From positions 19,749-83,748 of the forward strand of contig JARIDO010000029.1 of NCBI GenBank assembly GCA_029263895.1: a stretch of DNA of 64,000 nucleotides, in the 5' to 3' direction. Origin of the DNA: Sporosarcina sp. Its GTDB lineage: Bacteria > Bacillota > Bacilli > Bacillales_A > Planococcaceae. The notes beneath the pieces are model-generated. The model was not told the DNA's origin and made no database searches. It was given only the letters and a program-made list of their open reading frames with translations. The position numbers were made by a program, and so were the translations under genes. Positions 18,632 through 26,663 of the stretch are shown here, piece after piece (within the stretch, counting starts at the first letter, position 1; each line of letters begins with the position of its first letter).

Positions 18632-18678
18632 TCCAAGAGTAAAGTGACAAATTCAGAAGAACTACTAAATTCGTCTAG

Positions 18679-18695
18679 TTATCCACATATCCACA
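18679..18695. promoter_or_regulatory. Overlapping DnaA boxes upstream of nrdE
   Basis: TTATCCACA (18679-18687, perfect DnaA box) runs into ATATCCACA (18687-18695, 8 of 9). They lie about 270 bp upstream of nrdE. DnaA control of nrd genes is known in Escherichia coli; here it is inferred. Confidence 0.5.
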
Positions 18696-18779
18696 CTTTT
18701 TTTATGGTCGTTCAATGTATTGGTTTTATCAACATTTACCAAAACACTTCACAGGTTATGAACAGATTCGACAAAATAT

Positions 18780-18833
18780 AAAAAAACCTAGTGTTCTACA
18801 TGCAGCTTTTTGTCGATGCATGTAGAACACTAG
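18780..18833 (-). terminator. Terminator of the AGCS symporter gene
   Basis: CTAGTGTTCTACATGCA (18788-18804) pairs perfectly over 17 bp with TGCATGTAGAACACTAG (18817-18833). On the minus strand it is followed by GTTTTTTTATATTTT. The 18408-18852 stretch contains no gene, only this terminator, the DnaA boxes and the nrd control region. Confidence 0.92.
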
Positions 18834-18852
18834 ATTTAGTATTTTTTTTATT

Positions 18853-20256
18853 TTACTTTTTTTGATCTTCCCAACATTCTGCGCCTTTAAGGCCAGGTAT
18901 CGATTCTGCCTTAAATACAGGGTTTAACCCTGCTCTACGTTGCATCCTGAAGTCTTCTAATACTTTGAAAGCGACATTGCCAAGCAATAAGATGACGACA
19001 AGGTTGATGACTGCCATCAGTCCCATAAACAAATCAGCCATATCCCATATTAGAGCCACTTTAGCCATTGCACCGAACATCACCATTGCCAAAACAGCGA
19101 CACGGTAAATAATCATCCAACTTTTATGAGCATTGATGAATTCTATATTTGTTTCTCCATAATAGTAATTACCAATGATTGAACTGAACGCAAAGAACAT
19201 AATTGCAATCGCTATGAAATACGGTGCCCAGGCACCAACATGTACTTCCATAGATGCTTGCGTCAGTAGAATTCCGTCTTGTCCACCTTTATCATATAAG
19301 CCTGCTAACAAAATTATAAATGCAGTCGCTGAACAAATCATGATGGTATCAAAGAATACACCTAAACTTTGTACAAGTCCTTGTTTTGCAGGATGTGACA
19401 CATTCGCAGTTGCGGCCGCATTCGGAACACTACCCATACCTGCCTCATTGGAAAACAAACCACGACGTACACCTTGCATCATAGCTGCTCCAATACCGCC
19501 ACCAACCATTTCTTTAATACCGAATGCATGTTCAAAAATCAGTTTAAACATTGCCGGTACTTCTGAAATATTCATCACAACAATAAATAACGCAATTAAA
19601 AGATAGAATGTCGCCATAATCGGAACAATGAATTGTGTCACTTTCACAATTCGCTGTACACCACCAAAAATAATAATAGCTGTCAATAGAACTAACACCA
19701 ATCCAATCGTCCAATCAGGAATTCCAAAAACATTCATAAATGATTGACTAATCGTATTTGATTGAACAGCATTAAAAATAAATCCAAAACAGAGTGTTAA
19801 TAAAATTGCAAAAGCAATGCCTAACTTCCGAAAACCAAGCGCTTTCTGCATATAGTATGCAGGGCCACCACGAAACGTATTGCCGTCTTTTACTTTATAC
19901 ACTTGAGCAAGTGTACTTTCCACAAACGCTGTCGCCATACCAATCAATGCGATAATCCACATCCAAAATACAGCACCGGGTCCTCCAATACCAATTGCCA
20001 ATGCAACACCTGCGACATTCCCTGTTCCAACACGGGAAGCAGCGCTTATAGTGAATGCTTGGAATGGAGAAACACCGTCATTGCTATCCTTTTTCTCAAA
20101 GATTAGTCGAAACATCTCTTTAAATAGTCGTATTTGTACAAACTTTGTTTTAAACGTAAACCAAATACCTATTAATAGTAATAATCCAATTAATATATAC
20201 GTCCATATAAAATTATTTGCTGGGCCAACGAGCCAATTCAATGCATTCTCTATCAT
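18853..20256 (-). CDS. Sodium:alanine/amino-acid symporter, AGCS family (AlsT-like)
   Basis: A 467-aa membrane protein with about 11 helices, of the usual AGCS length. Motifs include FQAFTISAASRVGTGNVAGV, FVESTLAQVYK, FRGGPAYYMQKALG and NEAGMGSVPNAAATA, which line the sodium and amino-acid path. It imports alanine, glycine or glutamine with sodium. GAGAGGTG lies upstream of the ATG. It is transcribed alone, with its own terminator. A 13/14 cre-like site 46 bp upstream hints at catabolite control. Which of the several Bacillus paralogues it equals cannot be said. Confidence 0.9.
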   Translation of the reverse strand: MIENALNWLVGPANNFIWTYILIGLLLLIGIWFTFKTKFVQIRLFKEMFRLIFEKKDSNDGVSPFQAFTISAASRVGTGNVAGVALAIGIGGPGAVFWMWIIALIGMATAFVESTLAQVYKVKDGNTFRGGPAYYMQKALGFRKLGIAFAILLTLCFGFIFNAVQSNTISQSFMNVFGIPDWTIGLVLVLLTAIIIFGGVQRIVKVTQFIVPIMATFYLLIALFIVVMNISEVPAMFKLIFEHAFGIKEMVGGGIGAAMMQGVRRGLFSNEAGMGSVPNAAATANVSHPAKQGLVQSLGVFFDTIMICSATAFIILLAGLYDKGGQDGILLTQASMEVHVGAWAPYFIAIAIMFFAFSSIIGNYYYGETNIEFINAHKSWMIIYRVAVLAMVMFGAMAKVALIWDMADLFMGLMAVINLVVILLLGNVAFKVLEDFRMQRRAGLNPVFKAESIPGLKGAECWEDQKK

Positions 20257-20301
20257 AATTGTTACACCTCTCTAATTTAAAACTACAATACATTGTCTAC
20301 C

Positions 20302-20315
20302 TGAAAGCGATAAAA
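20302..20315. promoter_or_regulatory. cre-like site upstream of the AGCS symporter
   Basis: TGAAAGCGATAAAA matches cre at 13 of 14 positions (position 13 is A, not C). It is 46 bp upstream of the start codon. Loss of one half-site base makes it weaker than the other cre sites here. Confidence 0.4.
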
Positions 20316-20780
20316 ATCTACCCTATTCTTTTTTGTTAGAAAAATTAATTTTTTTCATGTATCCGTTTTCATTGCTGTGAACGCGTTTTGGGTTAGCCGT
20401 AAGATGAAAAACATGCTGCACAGTTTCTTTAAACGCCAAGTTGAAGTGCCCATGTCCTCAAATGACATGATACTCTTTTACAATTAATAGGTGGCATTAT
20501 AAAGATTGGCTCCACTATCGCTAATTAAAGTGCAAAGATGCATTCGTCAGACGAGAATCAATTACTAGCATAATTCTAACGGTATTTCCCACCTACTGAA
20601 AACTCAACTAAATCATTTGTCTAATTAAACTGGAAACAGCACCCAACTATGATAGATTTAAATTATAGACAACGCTTCCTCCTCCGAGAATTGTGCATAT
20701 GTCTTTTTTTATTCCCTTCAAGTAACTTTTTCATAAACTATTTTCGTTTAAACTCTTTACACAAAAATACAGAAGGACAC
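20316..20780. other. Gene-free stretch before the opu remnant
   Basis: No gene is seen. It holds a 14-bp AT palindrome (AAAAATTAATTTTT near 20340) and a small hairpin (CATGTC...GACATG near 20452-20470). It probably carried the promoter of the former opu operon and that of the symporter. Confidence 0.5.
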
Positions 20781-21060
20781 ATGTTAAAATTTGAAAACGT
20801 AAGTAAAGTATTTAACGATGAATTTAAGGCTGTAGACTCTGTCAGTTTCGAAGTTCAGAAAGTTGAATTTTTAGTTTTATTCGTACCAAGTGGTTCTGGT
20901 AAATCCACTACAACAAAAATGATTAATCGTATGGAACGACATACTAGCGGAACAATCACAATTAACAACAAAGATGATCTTTCTTATACCCCCCTCTGAT
21001 TTGCGCCGAAATATCCGCTATATCATTCAACAAATTGCAATTTCTCGTCATTTAACGCTA
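20781..21060 (+). pseudogene. Remnant of a glycine betaine/choline ABC transporter ATPase (OpuBA/OpuCA-like)
   Basis: The first about 72 codons read MLKFENVSKVFNDEFKAVDSV and, with Walker A worn to VPSGSGKST (first Gly of GPSGCGKST lost), KMINRMERHTSGTITINN. The frame breaks at about 20997 (TPL then TGA); in the next frame DLRRNIRYIIQQIAISRHLT continues the OpuCA/ProV LRR-x-IGYVIQQIGLFPHMT region. After that about two thirds of the ATPase are missing and the sequence joins a binding-protein tail. A fair ribosome site (AGAAGGA) precedes the ATG. Frameshift, lost Walker residue and deletion show it is dead. Confidence 0.85.
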
Positions 21061-21351
21061 AGGAAGTTGGAGTTATTAATTCCTATACGACAGATGGCCA
21101 ACTACAGCAATACGATTTACAAGTGTTAGAAGATGATAAATCTTACTTTCCTCCATACCATTCGTTGCCACTTGTTCGTAAAGAATCACTTGTACAATAT
21201 TCTGAAATCGAAGATATTTTAGTGTTACTCGAAGGCATGATCGCAGAAAAGCCATGCAAGGATGAATGGTAAAGTCGATAATGTTGGCAAAATGGTTAAA
21301 CAAGTTGCACATGACTTTCTTATAGAGGCAGGCTTGATTGAGGCACAGTAA
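21061..21351 (+). pseudogene. Remnant of an osmoprotectant-binding lipoprotein C-terminus (OpuBC/OpuCC-like)
   Basis: The frame AKEVGVINSYTTDGQLQQYD, then LQVLEDDKSYFPPYHSLPLV and RKESLVQYSEIEDILVLLEGMI, matches the C-terminal part of choline/betaine-binding proteins (family: TTDGxI...L.vLeDDk.ffPPY.aaplvr). It stops at a TAA near 21260; the +1 frame then continues NGKVDNVGKMVKQVAHDFLI and EAGLIEAQ, so a frameshift separates the two. It abuts the ATPase fragment directly, so the permease and most of two genes were deleted. A strong terminator follows, probably the original operon end. Confidence 0.85.
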
Positions 21352-21367
21352 ATCCGGTACACAAAGT

Positions 21368-21413
21368 AAAAAAGCTCCATTCGACCTTTATCCAAGGTGA
21401 ATGGAGCTTTTTT
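21368..21413. terminator. Bidirectional terminator between opu remnant and glutaredoxin operon
   Basis: AAAAAAGCTCCATTC (21368-21382) with inner ACCTT pairs with AAGGT and GAATGGAGCTTTTTT (to 21413). It ends transcription from both sides. Confidence 0.9.
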
Positions 21414-21573
21414 AAAGTGCATATTCCATAATAATGAGTATAACGCCCGTCACAAAAAGAGCTACATGACCGATACAAAAGCGCGGGAAAATTTTTCGAT
21501 TCATTTCTTCTTCGAACTTTTCAGGGCTCTGAGTGCTACACGTATTACAAAAAAATATATTCTTTACCTTCAT
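21412..21573 (-). CDS. Small CxxC membrane protein, 53 aa, coupled to glutaredoxin
   Basis: A short frame not recognised as any family. It begins MKVKNIFFCNTCST, with a CNTC motif at residues 9-12, continues with a charged stretch (QSPEKFEEEMNRK) and ends with one predicted membrane helix (about 36-50, GHVALFVTGVILIIMEYAL). Its ATG overlaps the glutaredoxin stop as ATGA, and AGGCACTTAAGGG lies just upstream, so translation is probably coupled. It ends right at the terminator. Cys pair, membrane anchor and operon with a CPYC glutaredoxin suggest a redox or persulfide partner, but this is inference; it could be a chance frame. Confidence 0.55.
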   Translation of the reverse strand: MKVKNIFFCNTCSTQSPEKFEEEMNRKIFPRFCIGHVALFVTGVILIIMEYAL

Positions 21574-21806
21574 CCCTTAAGTGCCTGTTGCACACCTTCG
21601 GGATCGAATCCAAGAATCCACTTGCCGTTGATTTCTGTTTGCGGAACGCCCATCTGTCCAGTTGTTTCAACAAGCTTTTGTCCTGCCGCGCGATCCGTTT
21701 GTACATTGACTTCTCTGAAAGTAATATTGTTCTCTTTCAAATAATTCGTCATCATCGAGCAATACGGACAAGTATTTGTTGTGTATACAGTTGCTGTTGC
21801 ATTCAT
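21570..21806 (-). CDS. Glutaredoxin family protein (CPYC)
   Basis: A 78-aa thioredoxin-fold protein: VYTTNTCPYCSMMTNYLKEN with the active site C13-P-Y-C16, then the cis-Pro motif GVPQTEINGKWILGFDP. It reduces disulfides or carries thiol modifications in the cytoplasm, like NrdH/YruB proteins. Start at 21806 because GGAGG lies 8 nt upstream; in-frame ATGs at 21812 and 21830 do not fit. A CstR-like palindrome within its promoter points to control by sulfane sulfur rather than general growth. It precedes the 53-aa CxxC protein. Confidence 0.88.
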   Translation of the reverse strand: MNATATVYTTNTCPYCSMMTNYLKENNITFREVNVQTDRAAGQKLVETTGQMGVPQTEINGKWILGFDPEGVQQALKG

Positions 21807-21838
21807 ATACATTTCCTCCTCTGTTAACATTTATAACC

Positions 21839-21869
21839 CTTATTATACCCCTCCAGGTATAATAAGCAA
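21839..21869 (-). promoter_or_regulatory. CstR/CsoR-type operator in the glutaredoxin promoter
   Basis: CTTATTATACC (21839-21849), six bases CCTCCA, GGTATAATAAG (21856-21866): 11-bp perfect arms. On the minus strand TTGCTT (21869-21864), 16 bp, TATAAT (21847-21842) form a promoter, so the operator fills the spacer. It is close in form to the site in front of cstR at 50260. Confidence 0.75.
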
Positions 21870-21898
21870 CTTTTTTGTTTCTCTACTTACTTGTAATA

Positions 21899-22534
21899 TT
21901 AATCATCCCAAGTAACCGTCATGACTTTACCTGAAACTGCATGAATTTGATAAGTAGCTTCATCCGGCCCATCACTAACATCCGCCTCAATTTCCACCAT
22001 ATAATATCCTCCATCTGTCTTATCGTAGAATTCAACGTCTTTGACCTCTCCACTTAATTGCGCCAACGCAATTTCCACCACTTGTTTTTCAGAAATACGA
22101 ACGGTTTTTTTCTCTTCCGGCACTGTAGTCGAAGAGCTATCAGCTCTAGTTTTGTCACTAACTGAAGGCGGCGTTACTCCCTTTATTGGCTTTCCTGTTA
22201 GGTCATTTTCTACTTCTTGTTGACTATCTTCCACAGCCGAAGCGATTGGGGATTTTTTCGTTTGAATAAGTGTTAAAACCTCCCCCGACTCCTTGTCAAT
22301 TTCAGCTTTGTACTGGGAACCTTTGCGAGAAATACCCGCTACATACACTTCATCATTTAACTTAATAGAGTCAACCTTACCGCCCGCATACATCGTTTCG
22401 AGTTGACTACGAACTTCATTTTTTGACAATGTTTTAGCTTTAGAAATTAGTTGAAAAGAGTGAAATTGACTAGCAATTACCACGATAATAAAGACTGCGG
22501 CTGGTATCGTCCATGATTTTCCTGCTAGCTTCAT
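21899..22534 (-). CDS. PepSY-domain membrane-anchored protein (YkoI-like)
   Basis: A 211-aa protein with an N-terminal membrane anchor (WTIPAAVFIIVVIASQF, about 8-24), one PepSY-like unit (about 35-92, ending SGEVLTLIQTKK), a low-complexity linker rich in S, T, P, E and a second, clear PepSY domain (about 145-210: SEKQVVEIALAQLSGEV to ATYQIHAVSGKVM). PepSY domains are thought to inhibit peptidases or sense envelope state. It is the last gene of a regulator-kinase-PepSY operon, the layout of Bacillus ykoG-ykoH-ykoI. Start 22534 because GAGAGGAG lies about 10 nt upstream. Confidence 0.85.
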   Translation of the reverse strand: MKLAGKSWTIPAAVFIIVVIASQFHSFQLISKAKTLSKNEVRSQLETMYAGGKVDSIKLNDEVYVAGISRKGSQYKAEIDKESGEVLTLIQTKKSPIASAVEDSQQEVENDLTGKPIKGVTPPSVSDKTRADSSSTTVPEEKKTVRISEKQVVEIALAQLSGEVKDVEFYDKTDGGYYMVEIEADVSDGPDEATYQIHAVSGKVMTVTWDD

Positions 22535-22567
22535 GTGCGCACAACTCCTCTCTTTCAATCAAGTCAG

Positions 22568-23917
22568 TCACTCATTATTTATCGGCAATAAAATGCGAAT
22601 CGTTGTCCCTTTATTTAAAACACTCTCTACTTTCAATTCAGCACCCAGTCCTACCGCAATCTCTTTTGCAATGGATAAGCCAAGTCCAGTTCCGCCTGTT
22701 TTTCGATTTCGATCTTCATCTACACGATAAAAACGGTCAAATACAAATGGCAGCTGTTCTTTAGGGATTCCTTTTCCATAATCCCGCACTGTAATCTCTA
22801 TATAAGCTTCCTTCTCCCAAACCGAAGTTTCAATTTCTTGTTCACTGTATTTTCTCGCATTATCCAGTAAAATGAACAGCAATTGTTTCAACCGACTCGG
22901 ATCTGTCATCAGCATCACTGGACCCCTGCCCAAATGCAGGATTTTCCGATTATAGGCTTGTCGGATTGGTTGCACTGTTTCCTTAAGTAATTCAAAAGCA
23001 TCAACTTGTTTAAACTGATAAGCATGAAATTCATTGTTTTTCGCAAGTTCAAGCATTTGCTCAATCATTTCTTTCATACGCTTCGTTTCACTTTGAATAG
23101 CCTCAAGTGCCTCTTGCGCTACTGTTGGATTGGTCATTCCTCTACGTGCTAATAAATTCGAATAGCTTTCAATAACCGTTAAAGGTGTTTTCAACTCATG
23201 AGAGGCATTAGAGACGAACTTTTCTTGTTTCTGATAGTTTTGCTCTAATTGTTCCATCATGTCGTTAAATGTCTGCCCCATTTTCGCCAACTCATCTTTA
23301 CCATTTTCGGGCACTTTAATTTTTTCATAGGTGCCCCCTTTTCGACTCGTCGACATCGCAACAATCAGCTTCTCAATCGGCTGTGTTACAATCCGACTAA
23401 GTGATACACTTGATAAGATAATTAGAACTGCAGCAACAATTGTGACAATGATCATTACTACTTTAAGTATATTTAAATTTGCTTTAATATCCGTTAACCA
23501 CTGTGTTAACTCTAACTCTACAACATCCCCCGTTGGCCAAATTGCAGGTACTCCAAGTGACAAAGCCTCTATCCCATCATGCATTTCAATCGTATAAGGT
23601 TCATTTGGCCGAGGTACTACATTTACCCGACCACTCCCCTCCATTGAGACAACAGAGACAACAAACTTTTCGCCTTCTCCAACTACTCGAATTGCCCCAT
23701 TCGGAGGAACATTCGCACGTAGAATAAGCTTAGCATCAGCTTCAGTAGTAGCTTCACTAATCGCAACAGTCATCTCTTTTGCACGTCCAAGCAATTGACT
23801 ATACTCTGTGGAGTGTGTGATTTTTTCGAACACAAAATATATCCCAATGTTTGTTAACACTAATATCACAAGCATTAATATCGAAGAAAATAAATGGATT
23901 TTCGTCTTAAGCTTCAT
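22568..23917 (-). CDS. Sensor histidine kinase (YkoH/ArlS-like)
   Basis: A 449-aa kinase: helix 1 (about 8-30), extracytoplasmic domain (about 31-150), helix 2 (about 151-172), HAMP (about 173-226), HisKA with H240 in SNASHELKTPLTVIES, and HATPase (DNARKYS, DYGKGIP, TGGTGLGLSIAKEI). The start at 23917 follows AAGGAGG by 6 nt and overlaps the regulator gene by 11 bp. It belongs to the group of kinases paired with PepSY proteins; the signal is unknown. Confidence 0.9.
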   Translation of the reverse strand: MKLKTKIHLFSSILMLVILVLTNIGIYFVFEKITHSTEYSQLLGRAKEMTVAISEATTEADAKLILRANVPPNGAIRVVGEGEKFVVSVVSMEGSGRVNVVPRPNEPYTIEMHDGIEALSLGVPAIWPTGDVVELELTQWLTDIKANLNILKVVMIIVTIVAAVLIILSSVSLSRIVTQPIEKLIVAMSTSRKGGTYEKIKVPENGKDELAKMGQTFNDMMEQLEQNYQKQEKFVSNASHELKTPLTVIESYSNLLARRGMTNPTVAQEALEAIQSETKRMKEMIEQMLELAKNNEFHAYQFKQVDAFELLKETVQPIRQAYNRKILHLGRGPVMLMTDPSRLKQLLFILLDNARKYSEQEIETSVWEKEAYIEITVRDYGKGIPKEQLPFVFDRFYRVDEDRNRKTGGTGLGLSIAKEIAVGLGAELKVESVLNKGTTIRILLPINNE

Positions 23918-24611
23918 GGACGTCCTCCTTAAGGACATACCCCACACCTCGAACTGTATGAATCAAAGACTGTTCACCATTATCGATTTTCTTTCGAACA
24001 TACCGAATGTATACATCTACAACATTTGTATCTCCGTAGTATTCAAAGCCCCATACCTCGTCTAACAACTGTTCACGCGTCAAAACCTGATTGGGATGTT
24101 TTAATAAGTGTATTAGCAAATCATATTCTCGTGGTGTCAAATCAATCGAATGACCATCTCTGATTACATCGCGCGTTTGAATATTAATTGATAAACCCGC
24201 AAACGAGTATAGATGTTCATGCACCTCTTCAGCTGACACAGCTCCTACCGAAAAACGCAATGAAGAACGAATCCTCGCTAATAACTCTCCAATTTCAAAC
24301 GGTTTTGTTACATAATCATTGGCGCCTAAATCGAGACCCCTCACTTTATCCTCCACATCACTTTTGGCTGTCAACAAGATGACTGGAGTAGAGGACTCAG
24401 TTGCACGAATTCTTCGAAGAACATCGAGACCGTTAATGCCAGGTAGCATTAAATCCAACAATATCAAATCCCACTCTTGCTCACGATATTTGATTAAACC
24501 ATCAGTTCCAGAATGGGCAACCCCCGTGTCGTAACCTTCGAATTCAAGCTCGAGTTGAAGTACTCGGGCAATCTTTTCTTCATCTTCTATAATTAATATC
24601 TTTTCTGCCAT
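23907..24611 (-). CDS. OmpR/PhoB-family response regulator (YkoG/ArlR-like)
   Basis: A 234-aa regulator: receiver with IIEDEEKIARVL, phosphoacceptor D53 (LILLDLMLPG), K in YVTKPFE, and a C-terminal winged helix (RDGHSIDLTPREYDLLIHLL to VRGVGYVLKE). Start: ATG at 24611 (MAEKILI), with GTG at 24620 as alternative; the ribosome site is weak (GTGGGTGA). First gene of the three-gene operon with kinase and PepSY protein. Confidence 0.9.
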   Translation of the reverse strand: MAEKILIIEDEEKIARVLQLELEFEGYDTGVAHSGTDGLIKYREQEWDLILLDLMLPGINGLDVLRRIRATESSTPVILLTAKSDVEDKVRGLDLGANDYVTKPFEIGELLARIRSSLRFSVGAVSAEEVHEHLYSFAGLSINIQTRDVIRDGHSIDLTPREYDLLIHLLKHPNQVLTREQLLDEVWGFEYYGDTNVVDVYIRYVRKKIDNGEQSLIHTVRGVGYVLKEDVHEA

Positions 24612-24722
24612 CGTATTCACCCACTGCTTTTTCTTTATTCTATCAGAAATCCACTTTTAGGGTTTATTTAACAATATTTTTTCAATATGTGAAGTAAACT
24701 ATTATTCATAATAACTGAACAT

Positions 24723-24761
24723 AAAAAAACGAAGGGAATGCCCACCGTCCCTTCGTTTTTT
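24723..24761 (-). terminator. Terminator of the RocB-like peptidase gene
   Basis: AAAAAAACGAAGGGA (24723-24737) pairs with TCCCTTCGTTTTTT (24748-24761); it begins 5 bp after the gene end. Confidence 0.9.
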
Positions 24762-24766
24762 CGTGT

Positions 24767-26368
24767 TCATGTGTACAAACTTTTCACGAGTGTTTCCAAC
24801 ATAATCGGCAGTCTTATAAAGGCGCTATCAATATGCAGTCTCTCTGTTCGTTGATGTGCGTCTTTACCGAATGGACCTACATTTAAAACTGGTGCATTTA
24901 GCTTTGCCATTTCAGCAAAAGGAATACTATATGTTTGTCCCCATACGGGTGTGTTGCGCTCAAAAGAAGTCCAACCATAGGATTCATCTTTATAATGAAC
25001 ATAACTTAAATCACTAATGCCATTAAAATAATGAATTTGCTCCACTACTGTACCAAGTGAGCTCGCTGTCTTTTTCATTAATTCAATCGATTTTACAACT
25101 AGCGGATCATCCGAAGTATTCACCGCTGGATAATAGGGAGGTGCAAAGAGTAAGATCATGGCTGGCGCTAGTTCCTGGCACTCAATTAATAACGCATCGA
25201 CAATCTTAAATGATTTATCACGATCATCTAACTCGCTATCTCTCAGTATAGCTTCCTTTATTCGTTCTACTTCAATCGCACCAATTTTTTCTTGTGCATA
25301 TTCGAGCAATTGATCGTAGCGAAGAACACGTATATCTCCAACAACATCGACGTTTTCACGTTCACAGATTTGTCTATAGGCCGTATTACAAGCAGTAGCA
25401 GCTTGCAATGCCGACAATTTAAACAAGTCCATCACTTCTGCAGCCGAACGTTTCATTAAAAACACATTGTATAGCGCAACCGCACGATACGGTGTTTGGG
25501 TTGAATACTGCCCCTTCAAATCTTTCTGATGTAATGTCACAGGCAGTGGCGTCGTTTCTCCGTAATCCATATCTTCAAACAAATTGTTCCATTCCATCTG
25601 TTGCGTCATGAAAGATGCTATATAATTTGCAGTAATTCCTTTCATTGGTTCACCAACATGTGTTTCTTTCCCATAGAACAAGGCAGCCGGCATAATTTTA
25701 CCTATCGTCCCGGAATACACATATTCTTTCGGGTCACCCGGTTCTTGCGAAAAAGTTGGCTCACTGTTTAAGAATAACTTGTATGAAAGGTGATGTTCAT
25801 TACGAAGACGTACGAGTTCAAGAACTGCTCTTCGCATTCCAGCGGAATTCACTTCTTCGTCTGGAACAGTTACTAGCAGTAAATTGATAGGCCATTGTTG
25901 AATGCTTGCTTTTTCAATTAATGCCATATGAAGTGCTAACCCCATTTTCATATCCATCGTTCCACGACCAAATAAGTAATCCCCAGATTCCAAATCAACG
26001 CGAGCATCTTCGTATAACTCTTCACGGTAAGCAAGTAGTTTTTTCGTTAATTCTTCCGGATGATAAGCTAGCGGTTCCAAAATGCCGTACTCTTCTGTCC
26101 AAACTGTATCAAAATGGCTAATCAGCACAATTGTATCCGTTGCTTCTGGATGTTTATATAGAGCAGTCACCGTATCTCTACCAAGACCTGCATCATGAAG
26201 TTCAAGATGCTCTGGATTGTTTTTAAAATAGTTGAGTGACATTAGTTTATTCAACACTCTCGAGGCAAATTCGCGTTCCCCTTGTGTCAAAGTACGGCTA
26301 TCCCAACTAACTAGTTCACAAAGCAACGATCGCAATGCAGATGGTGAATTCCATTGATATTGAGTCAT
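24767..26368 (-). CDS. rocB: M20 metallopeptidase, RocB family
   Basis: A 533-aa protein of the RocB group of M20 zinc peptidases, linked in Bacillus to arginine use but without a proven reaction. Metal and catalytic motifs: IVLISHFDTVW (H and D), LFGRGTMDMKMGLA (D), VPDEEVNSAG (E-E) and GPFGKDAHQRTERL near the C-terminus (H). Length fits RocB (about 540-570) rather than the 370-450 aa of other M20 enzymes. GGAGG lies 7 nt before the ATG. It stands alone, with no rocDEF genes nearby. Confidence 0.85.
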   Translation of the reverse strand: MTQYQWNSPSALRSLLCELVSWDSRTLTQGEREFASRVLNKLMSLNYFKNNPEHLELHDAGLGRDTVTALYKHPEATDTIVLISHFDTVWTEEYGILEPLAYHPEELTKKLLAYREELYEDARVDLESGDYLFGRGTMDMKMGLALHMALIEKASIQQWPINLLLVTVPDEEVNSAGMRRAVLELVRLRNEHHLSYKLFLNSEPTFSQEPGDPKEYVYSGTIGKIMPAALFYGKETHVGEPMKGITANYIASFMTQQMEWNNLFEDMDYGETTPLPVTLHQKDLKGQYSTQTPYRAVALYNVFLMKRSAAEVMDLFKLSALQAATACNTAYRQICERENVDVVGDIRVLRYDQLLEYAQEKIGAIEVERIKEAILRDSELDDRDKSFKIVDALLIECQELAPAMILLFAPPYYPAVNTSDDPLVVKSIELMKKTASSLGTVVEQIHYFNGISDLSYVHYKDESYGWTSFERNTPVWGQTYSIPFAEMAKLNAPVLNVGPFGKDAHQRTERLHIDSAFIRLPIMLETLVKSLYT

Positions 26369-26618
26369 GATGATGCCTCCAATCTACTAATCAGCCTCTT
26401 AAATACAGGCTGGCTACAGGGAATAACTTGTAATCCATCGTCACCCATCGAATCATAAGTAAATCACGTTTCAGTCTGCCGGTTTATATGTAATATATTC
26501 TCTAAAACTACCTATGTCAAAGTATTCGAAATATAACACCAGCGCATCAGTGTTAAGTGTATGTCAAAGCCATTAGAACTGTCATGAACTTATAGTATGT
26601 ATATTGCAAATGCACATC

Positions 26619-26653
26619 AAAAAACGACTCTATCACAAGTAGTGATAGAGCCG
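26619..26653 (-). terminator. Terminator of the dedA-uppP operon
   Basis: CGACTCTATCAC (26625-26636) pairs with GTGATAGAGCCG (26642-26653; one G-T pair), followed on the minus strand by TTTTTT. The rest of 26369-26618 holds the rocB control region; no gene is seen apart from a 27-codon frame with no ribosome site that overlaps the rocB start. Confidence 0.85.
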
Positions 26654-26663
26654 CTTCTATTGT

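Noticed and set aside
19175..19606. 143-codon plus-strand frame
   Set aside because: Antisense to the AGCS symporter gene; no ribosome site, and the composition is a mirror of membrane-helix codons.
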